A stretch of DNA of 57,099 bases, from positions 1-57,099 of the forward strand of contig JALHDH010000021.1 of assembly GCA_022839105.1 (NCBI GenBank). Reading direction: 5' to 3'. This DNA is from a bacterium (GTDB taxonomy: Bacteria > Vulcanimicrobiota > Xenobia > Xenobiales > Xenobiaceae). Both the position numbers and the translations under genes were made by a program. The notes below the pieces were generated by a model, which saw only the letters and a list, made by a program, of their open reading frames with translations, ran no database searches and was not told the origin of the DNA. Below, piece by piece: positions 7,624-15,611 of this stretch (its first letter is position 1; each line of letters opens with the position of its first letter).

Positions 7624-9054
7624 TCAGGTCTGCGTTCCGCTCCAGTCGGTGTGGAAGAACTGGCCCCGGGGTCGGTCGACCCGCTCGTAGGTGTGGGCGC
7701 CGAAGTAATCCCTCTGGGCCTGGATCAGGCTGGCGGGCAGGCGTTCCCGCCGATAGCCGTCGTAGAAGGCCAGGCCGCTGGCCATGGCCGGGACGGGAAT
7801 CCCGGCCTGGACGGCCTGGGCCACGATGCGTCGCCAGGAATCCTGGGCGGCTCCGATCTCCTGGCGGAAGTCGGCGTCCAGGAGCAGATTCTCCAGGTCG
7901 GCCCGGCGCTTGAAGGCGCCGTGGATCCGGTCGAGGAAGGCGGACCGGATGATGCACCCGGCTCGCCAGACCAGGGCGATGCCACCGAGGTTCAGGCCCC
8001 AGCCGAATTCGCGGTCGGCCGCCCGGAGCAGCATGTAGCCTTGAGCGTAGGAGAGGATCTTGGAGGCCAGCAGGGCCTTCTCGAGTCCTTCCAGGAATGT
8101 CTCGGCGGAGATCCCCGGCGTCGGGGACTTGGGCCCCTGCAACAGGCTGGAGGCGGTCAGGCGTTCCTCGCGCAGGCCGGAGAGCGAGCGGGCCCAGACG
8201 GCCTCGGCGATCAGGGTCAGAGGGACCCCAAGGTCCAGGGCGTTGGCGGCCGTCCACCTGCCGGTCCCCTTCTGGCCTGCGGCATCCAGGATCGAGTCGA
8301 TCAGGAACCCTCCGCCCGATTCCTTGTGCCTGAGGATCTCGGCGGTGATCCCGATCAGGTAGGAGTTCAATGGCCCCTGATTCCAAACCCGGAAGACCTC
8401 GGCGATGGCGTCGGGGGCCAGGCCCGCCAGGTTGCGCATGAGGTCGTAGGCCTCGGCGATCAGTTGCATGTCCCCGTACTCGATGCCGTTGTGGACCATC
8501 TTGACGAAGTGGCCCGCTCCGCCCTCGCCCATCCATTCGCAACAGGGGCTTCCGCCTTCAGCCCGGGCGGCGATGGCCTGGAAGATCTCCTGGACGGCGG
8601 GCCAGGCTGCCGACGACCCGCCCGGCATCAGGGAGGGGCCGTGCCGGGCTCCCTCCTCACCTCCGGAGACCCCCATGCCCAGGAAGTGGATCCCCTGCCG
8701 GAGCAGCTCGGTCACCCGCCTCTGGGTGTCCTGGAAATGCGAGTTTCCGCCGTCGATGAGGATGTCCCCCTCTTCGAGGAGGGGGAGCAACTGCCCGATC
8801 AGTTCGTCCACCGCGGTCCCGGCGCGGACCATGAACATGATCCGCCGGGGACGGCTCAGCATGCCGACCAGCTCTTCGAGCGAGGTGGCCCCGAGGACCC
8901 GGGTCCCGCGGGCTGGCCCTTCCAGGAAGTCGGTCACCTTCGAGAGGGTCCGGTTGTACACCGCAACCCGGAATCCCCGGTCGTCCAGGTTCAGGACCAG
9001 GTTCTGGCCCATCACGGCCAACCCGATCAGGGCGATGTCGGCTCTTCCTTGCAT
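7624..9054 (-). CDS. gnd: 6-phosphogluconate dehydrogenase, decarboxylating
   Basis: The 476-residue product has the full-length 6PGDH layout. It oxidises 6-phosphogluconate to ribulose 5-phosphate, CO2 and NADPH in the oxidative pentose phosphate pathway. The Rossmann motif is IALIGLAVMGQNLVLN near residue 6. The coenzyme-domain motif VYNRT, the catalytic region GGEEGARHGPSLMPGG and the helical-domain signature KMVHNGIEYGDMQ follow, with TGRWTAANALDLGVP further on. The chosen ATG is preceded by GAGGTGAAGCC; a much longer upstream frame has no homology. It is divergent from the SGNH gene and probably cotranscribed with add. Confidence 0.95.
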   Translation of the reverse strand: MQGRADIALIGLAVMGQNLVLNLDDRGFRVAVYNRTLSKVTDFLEGPARGTRVLGATSLEELVGMLSRPRRIMFMVRAGTAVDELIGQLLPLLEEGDILIDGGNSHFQDTQRRVTELLRQGIHFLGMGVSGGEEGARHGPSLMPGGSSAAWPAVQEIFQAIAARAEGGSPCCEWMGEGGAGHFVKMVHNGIEYGDMQLIAEAYDLMRNLAGLAPDAIAEVFRVWNQGPLNSYLIGITAEILRHKESGGGFLIDSILDAAGQKGTGRWTAANALDLGVPLTLIAEAVWARSLSGLREERLTASSLLQGPKSPTPGISAETFLEGLEKALLASKILSYAQGYMLLRAADREFGWGLNLGGIALVWRAGCIIRSAFLDRIHGAFKRRADLENLLLDADFRQEIGAAQDSWRRIVAQAVQAGIPVPAMASGLAFYDGYRRERLPASLIQAQRDYFGAHTYERVDRPRGQFFHTDWSGTQT

Positions 9055-9165
9055 GGCTTCACCTCGAGCTTTGGAGCTTTCCGGGGGTTCCATCTCCCTG
9101 GCCCGGTTTCCCGCCCCGGGGGTGCGGGAACAGGGGGGGCTCCCACCTGGAGCGAAAGGAGGGTC

Positions 9166-9810
9166 ATGCGGACCGTCTTGTGCTTTGGCGACTCCAATAC
9201 CTGGGGTTTCGACCCCGAGACGGACGGAAGGCGCCCCTGGGAGAAGCGTTGGCCCGGCCGTCTCCAGAATCTGTTGGGACCGGGCTATCGTGTGGTCGAA
9301 GAGGCCCTGAATGGCCGCACCGCCTGCTGGGAGGACCCGCTGAGCCGGGATCGCAATGGTCGGGCCATGCTCACGCCTCTCCTGGAGTCCCACTTCCCGG
9401 TGGACATGCTGGTCCTGATGCTGGGGACCAACGAGATGAAGTCGCGCTTCGGCTTGACCGCCCACGATGTGGCGCGAGGGGTGCAGACCCTGGTCCAGGA
9501 CGCCTGGCAGAGCGAGTTCCCACCTCGCCGAATCCTGTGGATCTGTCCTCCCCGGCTGGTGGTGATCCGCGCCTCCTGGGCCGCGGAGTTCCAGAAGGCG
9601 GGAGAGAAGTCCGCTCGGCTGGCCCAGTGCTGTGAACCCCTGGCTCGGGAGGCGGGGGCCCTGTTCCTGAACGCGGGGTCGGTGGTCTCGGGAGACCAGC
9701 TCGACGGGGTCCACCTGACCGAGTTCGAACACGAAGCCCTGGCTCGGGCCGTGGCGGAGAGGGTCCTGGGAGAGCCGGGGCCCGGCGAGGAAGGGCCGGA
9801 GGGAATCTGA
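9166..9810 (+). CDS. SGNH/GDSL-family hydrolase (arylesterase-like)
   Basis: The 214-residue product carries the SGNH blocks: block I CFGDSNTWG with the Ser nucleophile at residue 10, block III MLGTNEMK, and a C-terminal DGVHLTEFEHEALA with the Asp-His pair. This pattern and length fit small cytoplasmic or periplasmic esterases related to arylesterase and lysophospholipase L1. No signal peptide is visible. AAAGGAGGGTC precedes the ATG, a near-ideal ribosome site. The natural substrate cannot be told from sequence. Confidence 0.88.
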   Translation: MRTVLCFGDSNTWGFDPETDGRRPWEKRWPGRLQNLLGPGYRVVEEALNGRTACWEDPLSRDRNGRAMLTPLLESHFPVDMLVLMLGTNEMKSRFGLTAHDVARGVQTLVQDAWQSEFPPRRILWICPPRLVVIRASWAAEFQKAGEKSARLAQCCEPLAREAGALFLNAGSVVSGDQLDGVHLTEFEHEALARAVAERVLGEPGPGEEGPEGI

Positions 9811-9848
9811 GGCGGGTCCCCGGGATTCGAAAGGGCGAAGTTCGGGGC

Positions 9849-9877
9849 TTGACACGGACATCCAGTGCACCTACAAG
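9849..9877 (+). promoter_or_regulatory. Promoter of the MarR gene, possibly giving a leaderless mRNA
   Basis: TTGACA (9849-9854), a 17-base spacer and TACAAG (9872-9877). The -10 ends only 6 bases before the MarR ATG at 9884, so transcription would begin at or within a base or two of the start codon. No Shine-Dalgarno precedes the ATG, which fits. Confidence 0.55.
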
Positions 9878-9883
9878 AAAATC

Positions 9884-10318
9884 ATGGCAAATCGAAATTC
9901 TCGTCCCCCTTGTGCGTGCTCCGCCCTCCGGCGGGCTTCCCGTGTGCTCTCCCAGATGTACGATGATGAATTGCGGAGTCTGGGCCTGAAGAACACCCAA
10001 CTGGCCGTCCTGCAGGCGGTCTGCCGCGCGGGTTCGACGACCCAGGCCCGCCTGGCCCACGAACTGTCCGTGGACAGCACGACCCTGAGCCGGAATGTCA
10101 AGGTCCTGGAAGGCAATGGCTGGCTTCAGGGCACCGAGGGAGGGGATCGCCGGGAGCGTCTCTTGAGCTTGACCTCGACCGGCCAGGAGTTGCTGCGCCT
10201 GGCCGAACGTCCCTGGAACCGGGTCCAGGAGAGGGTGCGCCGGGGCCTGGGAGAGGAGCGCTGGGAGCAGATCTTCGAACTCGCCGAGGCCGTCCTGAAG
10301 GCGTCGCGCCAGCCCTGA
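9884..10318 (+). CDS. MarR-family transcriptional regulator
   Basis: The 144-residue product is a winged-helix regulator. The recognition region is ARLAHELSVDSTTLSRNVKVLEGNGWL (about residues 51-77), followed by a wing rich in GGDRRERLLSLTSTG, both typical of MarR. An N-terminal CACSALRRASR puts two cysteines near residues 10 and 12, which recurs in one MarR subgroup and could sense oxidants or metals. Upstream is the SGNH hydrolase on the same strand, 73 bases away, but a dedicated promoter sits between them. The target genes are unknown. Confidence 0.9.
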   Translation: MANRNSRPPCACSALRRASRVLSQMYDDELRSLGLKNTQLAVLQAVCRAGSTTQARLAHELSVDSTTLSRNVKVLEGNGWLQGTEGGDRRERLLSLTSTGQELLRLAERPWNRVQERVRRGLGEERWEQIFELAEAVLKASRQP

Positions 10319-10346
10319 GCGGGATTCAGGCGCTGGCCGGATGAGA

Positions 10347-10383
10347 AGAAGGCGCCCCCCGGCCTGGCCGGGGGGCGCCTTCT
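10347..10383. terminator. Strong bidirectional terminator between MarR and the repeat lipoprotein gene
   Basis: 18-base arms (AGAAGGCGCCCCCCGGCC and its complement) flank a single central T. It lies between convergent genes, 28 bases after the MarR stop and 20 bases before the end of the lipoprotein gene. Confidence 0.8.
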
Positions 10384-10403
10384 GGACTCAAGGGAGTCCC
10401 AGA

Positions 10404-10660
10404 TTACTGGGCGGGAGGCGGAGCCGGGGCGTCACCTGCCGGAGGGGCCATCCCGTCAGCCGGAGGGGCCATCCCGTCGGGAGGCGGGGGCACCGAGCCG
10501 TCGGGAGGAGGAGGAACCACGCCGTCAGCGGGCGGAGGGGCCATTCCGTCGGCCGGGGGCATCGAGCCATCGGGAGGAGGCGGAACCATGCCGTCAGCGG
10601 GCGGGGGAGCGGCGCCGTCCTGGGGCGGCGGAGCCATGTCGTCAGCGGGCGGCGGTGGCA
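10404..10660. repeat. Degenerate tandem repeat encoding PPPADGM/PPPPDGS units
   Basis: Units of about 21-24 bases built on GGCCATCCCGTCAGCCGGA-like words recur along the 3' two thirds of the lipoprotein gene. They follow its codon frame, so they are a protein-level repeat and not a CRISPR or intergenic array. Confidence 0.7.
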
Positions 10661-10802
10661 TTTCGCTGTCCGGCTGGGTTGCGGGCGGGGGCTGCGGCGG
10701 CGGAGTGCCGCCGTCCTCGGGCTTCGGACCGCAGGCGAACATCGTGAACGCCAGGGCGGGAACCACAGCGAACGCGAACCATCGGGTCGGGAACATCTTC
10801 AA
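10404..10802 (-). CDS. Proline-rich repeat lipoprotein, function unknown
   Basis: I place the start at a TTG (MKMFPTRW) because GGAGGA lies 7 bases before it; an in-frame ATG at 10817 has no such site. The product is about 132 residues: an N-terminal signal peptide (about residues 4-20) ending in a weak lipobox TMFAC, then a region that is almost entirely Pro, Ala, Asp, Gly and Met. The repeat unit is roughly PPPADGM alternating with PPPPDGS, about ten copies. Low-complexity Pro-rich tethers like this usually span the periplasm or decorate the surface. No enzymatic domain is present. The DNA repeats make the copy number liable to expansion and assembly error. Confidence 0.7.
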   Translation of the reverse strand: MKMFPTRWFAFAVVPALAFTMFACGPKPEDGGTPPPQPPPATQPDSEMPPPPADDMAPPPQDGAAPPPADGMVPPPPDGSMPPADGMAPPPADGVVPPPPDGSVPPPPDGMAPPADGMAPPAGDAPAPPPAQ

Positions 10803-10997
10803 CTTCGATTCCTCCATGTCTTGTTGGCGGAGTCCTACGGCCCACCTGAATGGTCGGTCAGGACGTTCCCCACAGGTTCGCACCCGGCCTCAAGGTTCCT
10901 CCGTGCCAAGGCGATCTCGTCCTGTTCCTTCATGAACCCCGTGTCGACGGGCTCTCGGAGGAGATCCCCGAGGCTTCCGGGAAGACGCCGCCAGTCG

Positions 10998-12143
10998 ATG
11001 TCCACCACGCCTCCGCGAGCCTTTCCGCCTTCGGCCCCACCCGGCACCAGCCGGCCCGTGGTGGCCGGATGTCTGGGATGCCTGGGCCTGCTCCTCGTCC
11101 TGATGGCGATCGGGTTGCTCGTGCTGATCGGTTCGGATACCGGGCTTTTGGCCCTGGCGGCCGGCATGATCCTGGCCTGCGTGCCGGTGCCGCTCTACAT
11201 CAGCCTGGCCCTGTGGCTGGACCGCTACGAGCCCGAGCCTCCCCTGCTCCTCTTCGGGGCCTTCGTGTGGGGGGCGGTGATCGCGGTCTTCTTTTCCTAT
11301 GTCCTGAACACCCTGCATTCGATTCTCGCGCACGCGGCGACCGGAAGCCTCGAGGTCGCCCATCTCGTGGGGGCCATCGTCTCGGCTCCGGTGGTGGAGG
11401 AGGTGGCCAAGGGGCTGGCCTTGCTGATCCTGTTCTGGTGGAAGCGCGAGGAGTTCGAGGGGGTGGTGGATGGGGTGGTCTACGCCTCGATGGTCGCGCT
11501 GGGCTTCGCGATGACCGAGAACTTCCAGTACTACGGAAAAGCCCTGGCCCAGGGAGGGGCCTTCGAGCTCACGGTGACCTTCGTGCTGCGCGGAGTCCTC
11601 TCGCCGTTCTCACACCCCTTGTTCACGGCCTTCACCGGGATCGGCCTGGGCCTGGCCCGGCAATCGGATCATCCGGCCTTGAGGTTCCTGGCACCGCCGG
11701 TCGGCCTGGGCCTGGCGATGGCCCTGCATGCCATGTGGAATGCCAGCGCCAGCATCCATCTGGGGGTCTGGCTGGGGGCCTATGTCCTGGTGATGGTCCC
11801 GGCCGGGCTGGTGGTCCTGGCCGTGGTGGCCCTGTCGCTGCGCCACGAAGCGGACCTGCTGCGAATCCATCTCTGGCCCGAGGTTCACGCCGGGCGGCTT
11901 CCCCAACAGGAGTACTCCTGGCTGCTCTCGGTCTCGGGCCGCTTGAAGGTGGCCTTCTCGGTGCTTTTCGGGCAGGGGCCGGTCGCCTGGCTGGCCTGCG
12001 AGCGTTACAGCAACCTGGCTTCCGAGCTGGCCTTCCTGCGGCATCGGACCCGAAGGGGTTTCACCTCCCCGGAGCGTTCCGCTGCCCTGGAATCCCAGAT
12101 CCGCGCGCGCATGGCCGCCGAGCGCGCCCGCTTTCGGGTATAG
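10998..12143 (+). CDS. PrsW-family intramembrane metalloprotease
   Basis: The 381-residue product is a polytopic membrane protein. After a Pro-rich N-terminus there are two hydrophobic helices (about residues 22-70), then at least five more. The metalloprotease signatures of PrsW are present: APVVEEVAKG (EExxK), GFAMTENFQYY, HPLFTAFTGIGLG and LHAMWN. PrsW-type enzymes cleave membrane-embedded substrates such as anti-sigma factors, but no such partner is seen nearby. The C-terminal about 110 residues are soluble and not recognised. There is no strong ribosome site before the ATG; another in-frame ATG at 10932 is possible. Confidence 0.85.
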   Translation: MSTTPPRAFPPSAPPGTSRPVVAGCLGCLGLLLVLMAIGLLVLIGSDTGLLALAAGMILACVPVPLYISLALWLDRYEPEPPLLLFGAFVWGAVIAVFFSYVLNTLHSILAHAATGSLEVAHLVGAIVSAPVVEEVAKGLALLILFWWKREEFEGVVDGVVYASMVALGFAMTENFQYYGKALAQGGAFELTVTFVLRGVLSPFSHPLFTAFTGIGLGLARQSDHPALRFLAPPVGLGLAMALHAMWNASASIHLGVWLGAYVLVMVPAGLVVLAVVALSLRHEADLLRIHLWPEVHAGRLPQQEYSWLLSVSGRLKVAFSVLFGQGPVAWLACERYSNLASELAFLRHRTRRGFTSPERSAALESQIRARMAAERARFRV

Positions 12144-12180
12144 TATGAATGTGTCATCCTGCCAGTCGGAGGGTCTAGTC

Positions 12181-12603
12181 GTGAGAAATCACAGAGCCAG
12201 GGGCTTCACCATCGTCGAGGTCCTGACCATCCTGGTCCTCCTCAGCCTCTTGACCTCGTTGCTCCTGCCCCGCTTCCTGCTCAGCCGGATGCGGACCTAC
12301 CACTCCAACTGCCTGCAGAACGCCCACAACCTGGGGACGGCCCTGCAGATCTACTCCAACGAGAATCAGGCCAGGTACCCTGATTCCCTGCAGGTCCTGA
12401 GCGACACCACCCCCCCCTACCTCCATGTCCTCCCCACCTGTCCCAGCAACGATGCCTCCTATGGGTATGATCTGAACCCGGATGCCACGGGCTACACGGT
12501 CTTCTGTCAGGGGATCCACTACCGCCAGTTGGAAGGGCAGGTCGAGGAGGGCTTCCCCCAGTTCTATTCCGACGGTCATCTGGACTCCTCGGGGAACCCT
12601 TGA
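12181..12603 (+). CDS. Type II secretion / type IV pilus-like prepilin (GspG-like)
   Basis: The GTG start is preferred because GGAGG lies 8 bases upstream and it gives a short basic leader MRNHRARG before the cleavage site. An ATG at 12145 would give a longer leader without a ribosome site. Cleavage is predicted at G|FTIVEVLTILVLL, with the conserved Glu at +5, followed by a 20-residue hydrophobic helix. The 140-residue length and the late ALQIYSNENQARYPDSL segment resemble GspG-type pseudopilins and the DUF1559-like group. No assembly ATPase or platform protein is adjacent, so the gene is probably one of several scattered minor pilins in this genome. Confidence 0.85.
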   Translation: MRNHRARGFTIVEVLTILVLLSLLTSLLLPRFLLSRMRTYHSNCLQNAHNLGTALQIYSNENQARYPDSLQVLSDTTPPYLHVLPTCPSNDASYGYDLNPDATGYTVFCQGIHYRQLEGQVEEGFPQFYSDGHLDSSGNP

Positions 12604-12669
12604 ATCTCCGGGCCTGTGGGTGAGCCGGGGGCGCAGGGCCTCTTGTCAGAGGCGCAGAAGGCTGCCTTC

Positions 12670-13836
12670 ATGACTTTGCCTTCCCCGCGCCTGGGCGAGC
12701 GTGCCCTCTTCCCCCACCTCGAGGCCCGGGCCTACCTCGCGCATGCCGCCATCTCTCCCGCCTCCCGTTGCGTCCAGGAGGCCACGGCTGCCGTGCTGGA
12801 CTCCTATGCTCGGAGGGGGGGCGGGGCCTTGTTGGAATGGCTCCCTGTGCGGGAGCGCCTGCGCCAGCGGTTGGCCCGGTTGATCCACTGCCGGACGGAG
12901 GATCTGGCGCTGGTCTCCAATACCACCCAGGGCGTGCTGGATATCGCCTTGTGCTTCCCCTGGAATCCCGGTGACCGGGTCCTCACCTTCCAAGGCGAGT
13001 TCCCCGCCAACGTCACGCCCTGGAAGCAGGCGGGGGTGGAGGTCTCCTTCCTCCCCCTGCCCCGTGTCCGCAACCCCGAGATCCTGTCCGGCCTGGAGGC
13101 CGAGCTCGAGCGCAAGGTCCGCCTGGTCGCGGTCAGCGCCGTGCAGTTCCAGACCGGCCTGACGATGCCGCTTGACGAGATCGGGGCCTTGTGCCGGCAA
13201 TACGGGGCCGCGCTCTTCGTGGACGCCATCCAGGCTGCGGGCGTCGTCCCCCTCGATGTCCAGGCGGCCGGGGTCGATTTTCTGGCCTGCGGCAGCCACA
13301 AGTGGCTGATGGGCACCGAAGGTGCGGGATTCCTGTACGTCTCTCCCGAGTGGGTCGAGAGGCTTCGCCCTCGGGTGGCCGGCTGGCTCAGCCACGAAGA
13401 TCCCCTGGCCTTCCTCTTCCCGGGAGGCGCCGGTCTGGACTACGAACGTCCCATCCGCAAGCGGGCCGACTTCCTCGAGCCGGGCACGGGCAACCTGCTC
13501 GGGCACGTGGCCCTGGAGGCCTCGCTGGCCCTGATCGAGCAATTGGGAGTCCCGGCCATCCACGCGCATGTGGGCGCCTACCTCGACGCCCTGGAACAGG
13601 GTTTGGAGCGCCGTGGCTTCGCCTCCCTGCGTTCGGCTCGCCGTTCCGGGATCCTCAGCGTGCTGCCCCCCTCGGGCTGGTCCCTGGCGGATCTTCATCG
13701 TGGCCTGGCACGAAGAGGAGTGGTCTGCAGCACGCCGGATGGTCTCCTGCGCTTTGCGCCCCATTGGCCCAATCACCGCGACGAAGTCCCCTTCGTCCTG
13801 GCGGCCGTGGACGAGATCCTGGGCGAGAGGCTTTAG
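12670..13836 (+). CDS. Class V aminotransferase (cysteine desulfurase / isopenicillin N epimerase-like)
   Basis: The 388-residue product is a fold-type I PLP enzyme. The Schiff-base lysine is Lys211 in CGSHKWLMGTEGAG, and the cofactor Asp is in ALFVDAIQAAG (about residue 179). The substrate could be cysteine, a D-amino acid or kynurenine-like; family members with this motif are varied and this one is not next to iron-sulfur genes. No conserved Cys loop typical of IscS/SufS was recognised. AGAAGG lies 8 bases before the chosen ATG; a GTG at 12616 would add 18 residues. gapN follows after 123 bases. Confidence 0.8.
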   Translation: MTLPSPRLGERALFPHLEARAYLAHAAISPASRCVQEATAAVLDSYARRGGGALLEWLPVRERLRQRLARLIHCRTEDLALVSNTTQGVLDIALCFPWNPGDRVLTFQGEFPANVTPWKQAGVEVSFLPLPRVRNPEILSGLEAELERKVRLVAVSAVQFQTGLTMPLDEIGALCRQYGAALFVDAIQAAGVVPLDVQAAGVDFLACGSHKWLMGTEGAGFLYVSPEWVERLRPRVAGWLSHEDPLAFLFPGGAGLDYERPIRKRADFLEPGTGNLLGHVALEASLALIEQLGVPAIHAHVGAYLDALEQGLERRGFASLRSARRSGILSVLPPSGWSLADLHRGLARRGVVCSTPDGLLRFAPHWPNHRDEVPFVLAAVDEILGERL

Positions 13837-13959
13837 GGGCGGACCGGGAGGCTCTCATCGGCGCTTGATTCCGGAGAGGTGGCCTGGAGGCGACCTTCCT
13901 GCATTCACCAGGGGCTCTCCGGACAGCCTCGAAGGGATCCTTCCTCAGGAGGTCGAGCG

Positions 13960-15579
13960 ATGAGCAACCCGGCTGGAACCGCCCCCTTCCCCCGATTCGA
14001 AGAGATCCCCGAGTCCTTCCGGATCGAGACCCTCGACCAGCGCGAATACCTGGTCGACGGAGAGCTGCGCTCCTGGGAGGGGCCCGTCCAGGATGCCTTC
14101 TCGCCGGTCTGCCTCCAGGCCGGCGAGGGCCTGGAGCCCTTCCGCCTGGGGAGCTTCCCCTCCATGGGCACCGCGGAGGCCCTCCAGGCCGTCGATGCGG
14201 CGGATCGCGCCTGGGATTCCGGGAGGGGGCGATGGCCGACCATGGCGCTTGCGGATCGGATCCGCTGCGTCGAGGACTTCACCCAGGCGATGGTCTCGCG
14301 CCGCGAGGAGGTGGCCCGCCTCCTGATGTGGGAGGTGGGCAAGCCCTGGAGGGATTCCTGCCGGGAGTTCGACCGGACGGTCGACTATCTCCGCGAGACC
14401 CTGGACGCCGTCAAGGAGTTGGACCGGGCCTCCTCGCGCTTCTCCTGTCATGAGGGGATCCTGGCTCAGGTCCGACGGGCGCCGTTGGGGGTCACCCTGT
14501 GCATGGGGCCCTTCAACTACCCTCTCAACGAGACCTGCACCACCCTGATCCCCGCCCTGGTGATGGGGAACCCGGTCATCTTCAAACCCTCCCGGCCCGG
14601 CTCGCTGGTCTTCGCCCCGCTCCTGGAGGCCTTCCGCGATGCCTTCCCTCCGGGGGTGGTCAACGCCGTGTACGGATCCGGGGCCCGCGTGGTCGGACCC
14701 ATGATGGAGTCCGGGCGGATCAGTTGTCTGGCCTTCATCGGCTCGACCCGAGCTGCCGACCTTCTCAAGACCCAGCACCCGGCCCCGCATCGCCTGCGCT
14801 CGTGCCTGGGCCTGGGGGCCAAGAATCCGGGCATCATCCTTCCGGATGCGGACCTGGATCTGGCGGTTCGGGAGTGCGTGGCGGGGAGCCTCTCCTTCAA
14901 CGGGCAGCGCTGTACCGCCCTGAAGATCCTGTTCGTCCACCGGAGTCTGGCCGAAGAGTTCGTGGCCCGCATGAGCCGGGCCATCTCGGACTTGAAGGTC
15001 GGAATGCCCTGGGAGGAGGGGGTGGGCATCACTCCCTTGCCGGAGGCGGGCAAGCCCGAGGAGCTCGTCGGTCTGGTCCAGGACGCCTGCAGGACGGGGG
15101 CCGAGGTGATCAACCCCGAAGGGGGACGGACCCTGGCCACCCTGTTCTGGCCCGCCCTGCTCTATCCGGTCTCACCGGTCGCCAGGATCTACCACGAGGA
15201 GCAGTTCGGCCCCGTGGTGCCGGTGGTGGCCTTCGAGGACCTGGCCGAACCGATCCGCTACCTCGAGGAGTCCTGCTATGGGCAGCAGGCCAGCCTCTTC
15301 GGACAGGATCCCGAGGCCCTGGCCCGGCTGATCGATCCCCTGGTCAACCAGGTCTGCCGCCTGAACCTCAACAGCCAGTGTCAGCGGGGACCCGATGTCC
15401 TGCCGTTTACCGGTCGGAAGGATTCAGCCGAGGGGACCTTGTCGGTCTCGGACGCCTTGAGGGTCTTCAGCATCCGGACCCTGGTGGCGGCCAGGGAGAC
15501 CCCCTCGAACAAGGCGATCCTTGCCGACATCCTGCGCGAACGCCGCTCGACCTTCCTGTCCACCGATTTCCTCTTCTGA
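13960..15579 (+). CDS. gapN: GapN-like NADP-dependent glyceraldehyde-3-phosphate dehydrogenase (ALDH superfamily)
   Basis: The 539-residue product is an aldehyde dehydrogenase most like non-phosphorylating GAPDH, which oxidises glyceraldehyde 3-phosphate directly to 3-phosphoglycerate with NADP. The supporting motifs are GPFNYPLNET, FNGQRCTALK with the catalytic Cys318, and the late NSQCQRGPDVLPFTGRKDS, which parallels the GapN substrate region. The general-base Glu found in most ALDHs (ELGGK) is not at its usual place: the motif reads GLGAK with Gly284 there. AGGAGG lies 7 bases before the ATG. Its bypass of ATP-forming glycolysis would make NADPH, complementing gnd. The symbol rests on these motifs only. 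Confidence 0.8.
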   Translation: MSNPAGTAPFPRFEEIPESFRIETLDQREYLVDGELRSWEGPVQDAFSPVCLQAGEGLEPFRLGSFPSMGTAEALQAVDAADRAWDSGRGRWPTMALADRIRCVEDFTQAMVSRREEVARLLMWEVGKPWRDSCREFDRTVDYLRETLDAVKELDRASSRFSCHEGILAQVRRAPLGVTLCMGPFNYPLNETCTTLIPALVMGNPVIFKPSRPGSLVFAPLLEAFRDAFPPGVVNAVYGSGARVVGPMMESGRISCLAFIGSTRAADLLKTQHPAPHRLRSCLGLGAKNPGIILPDADLDLAVRECVAGSLSFNGQRCTALKILFVHRSLAEEFVARMSRAISDLKVGMPWEEGVGITPLPEAGKPEELVGLVQDACRTGAEVINPEGGRTLATLFWPALLYPVSPVARIYHEEQFGPVVPVVAFEDLAEPIRYLEESCYGQQASLFGQDPEALARLIDPLVNQVCRLNLNSQCQRGPDVLPFTGRKDSAEGTLSVSDALRVFSIRTLVAARETPSNKAILADILRERRSTFLSTDFLF

Positions 15580-15611
15580 GGCGCAGCCTTCGGGAGGGGC
15601 CTGGAACGGGG

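Noticed and set aside
10404..10680. CRISPR-like array of short repeats
   Set aside because: Repeats follow the codon frame of a Pro-rich protein, vary in length, and have no unique spacers.
12145..12180. ATG at 12145 as the prepilin start
   Set aside because: No ribosome site, while the GTG at 12181 has GGAGG at ideal spacing and gives a standard short prepilin leader.
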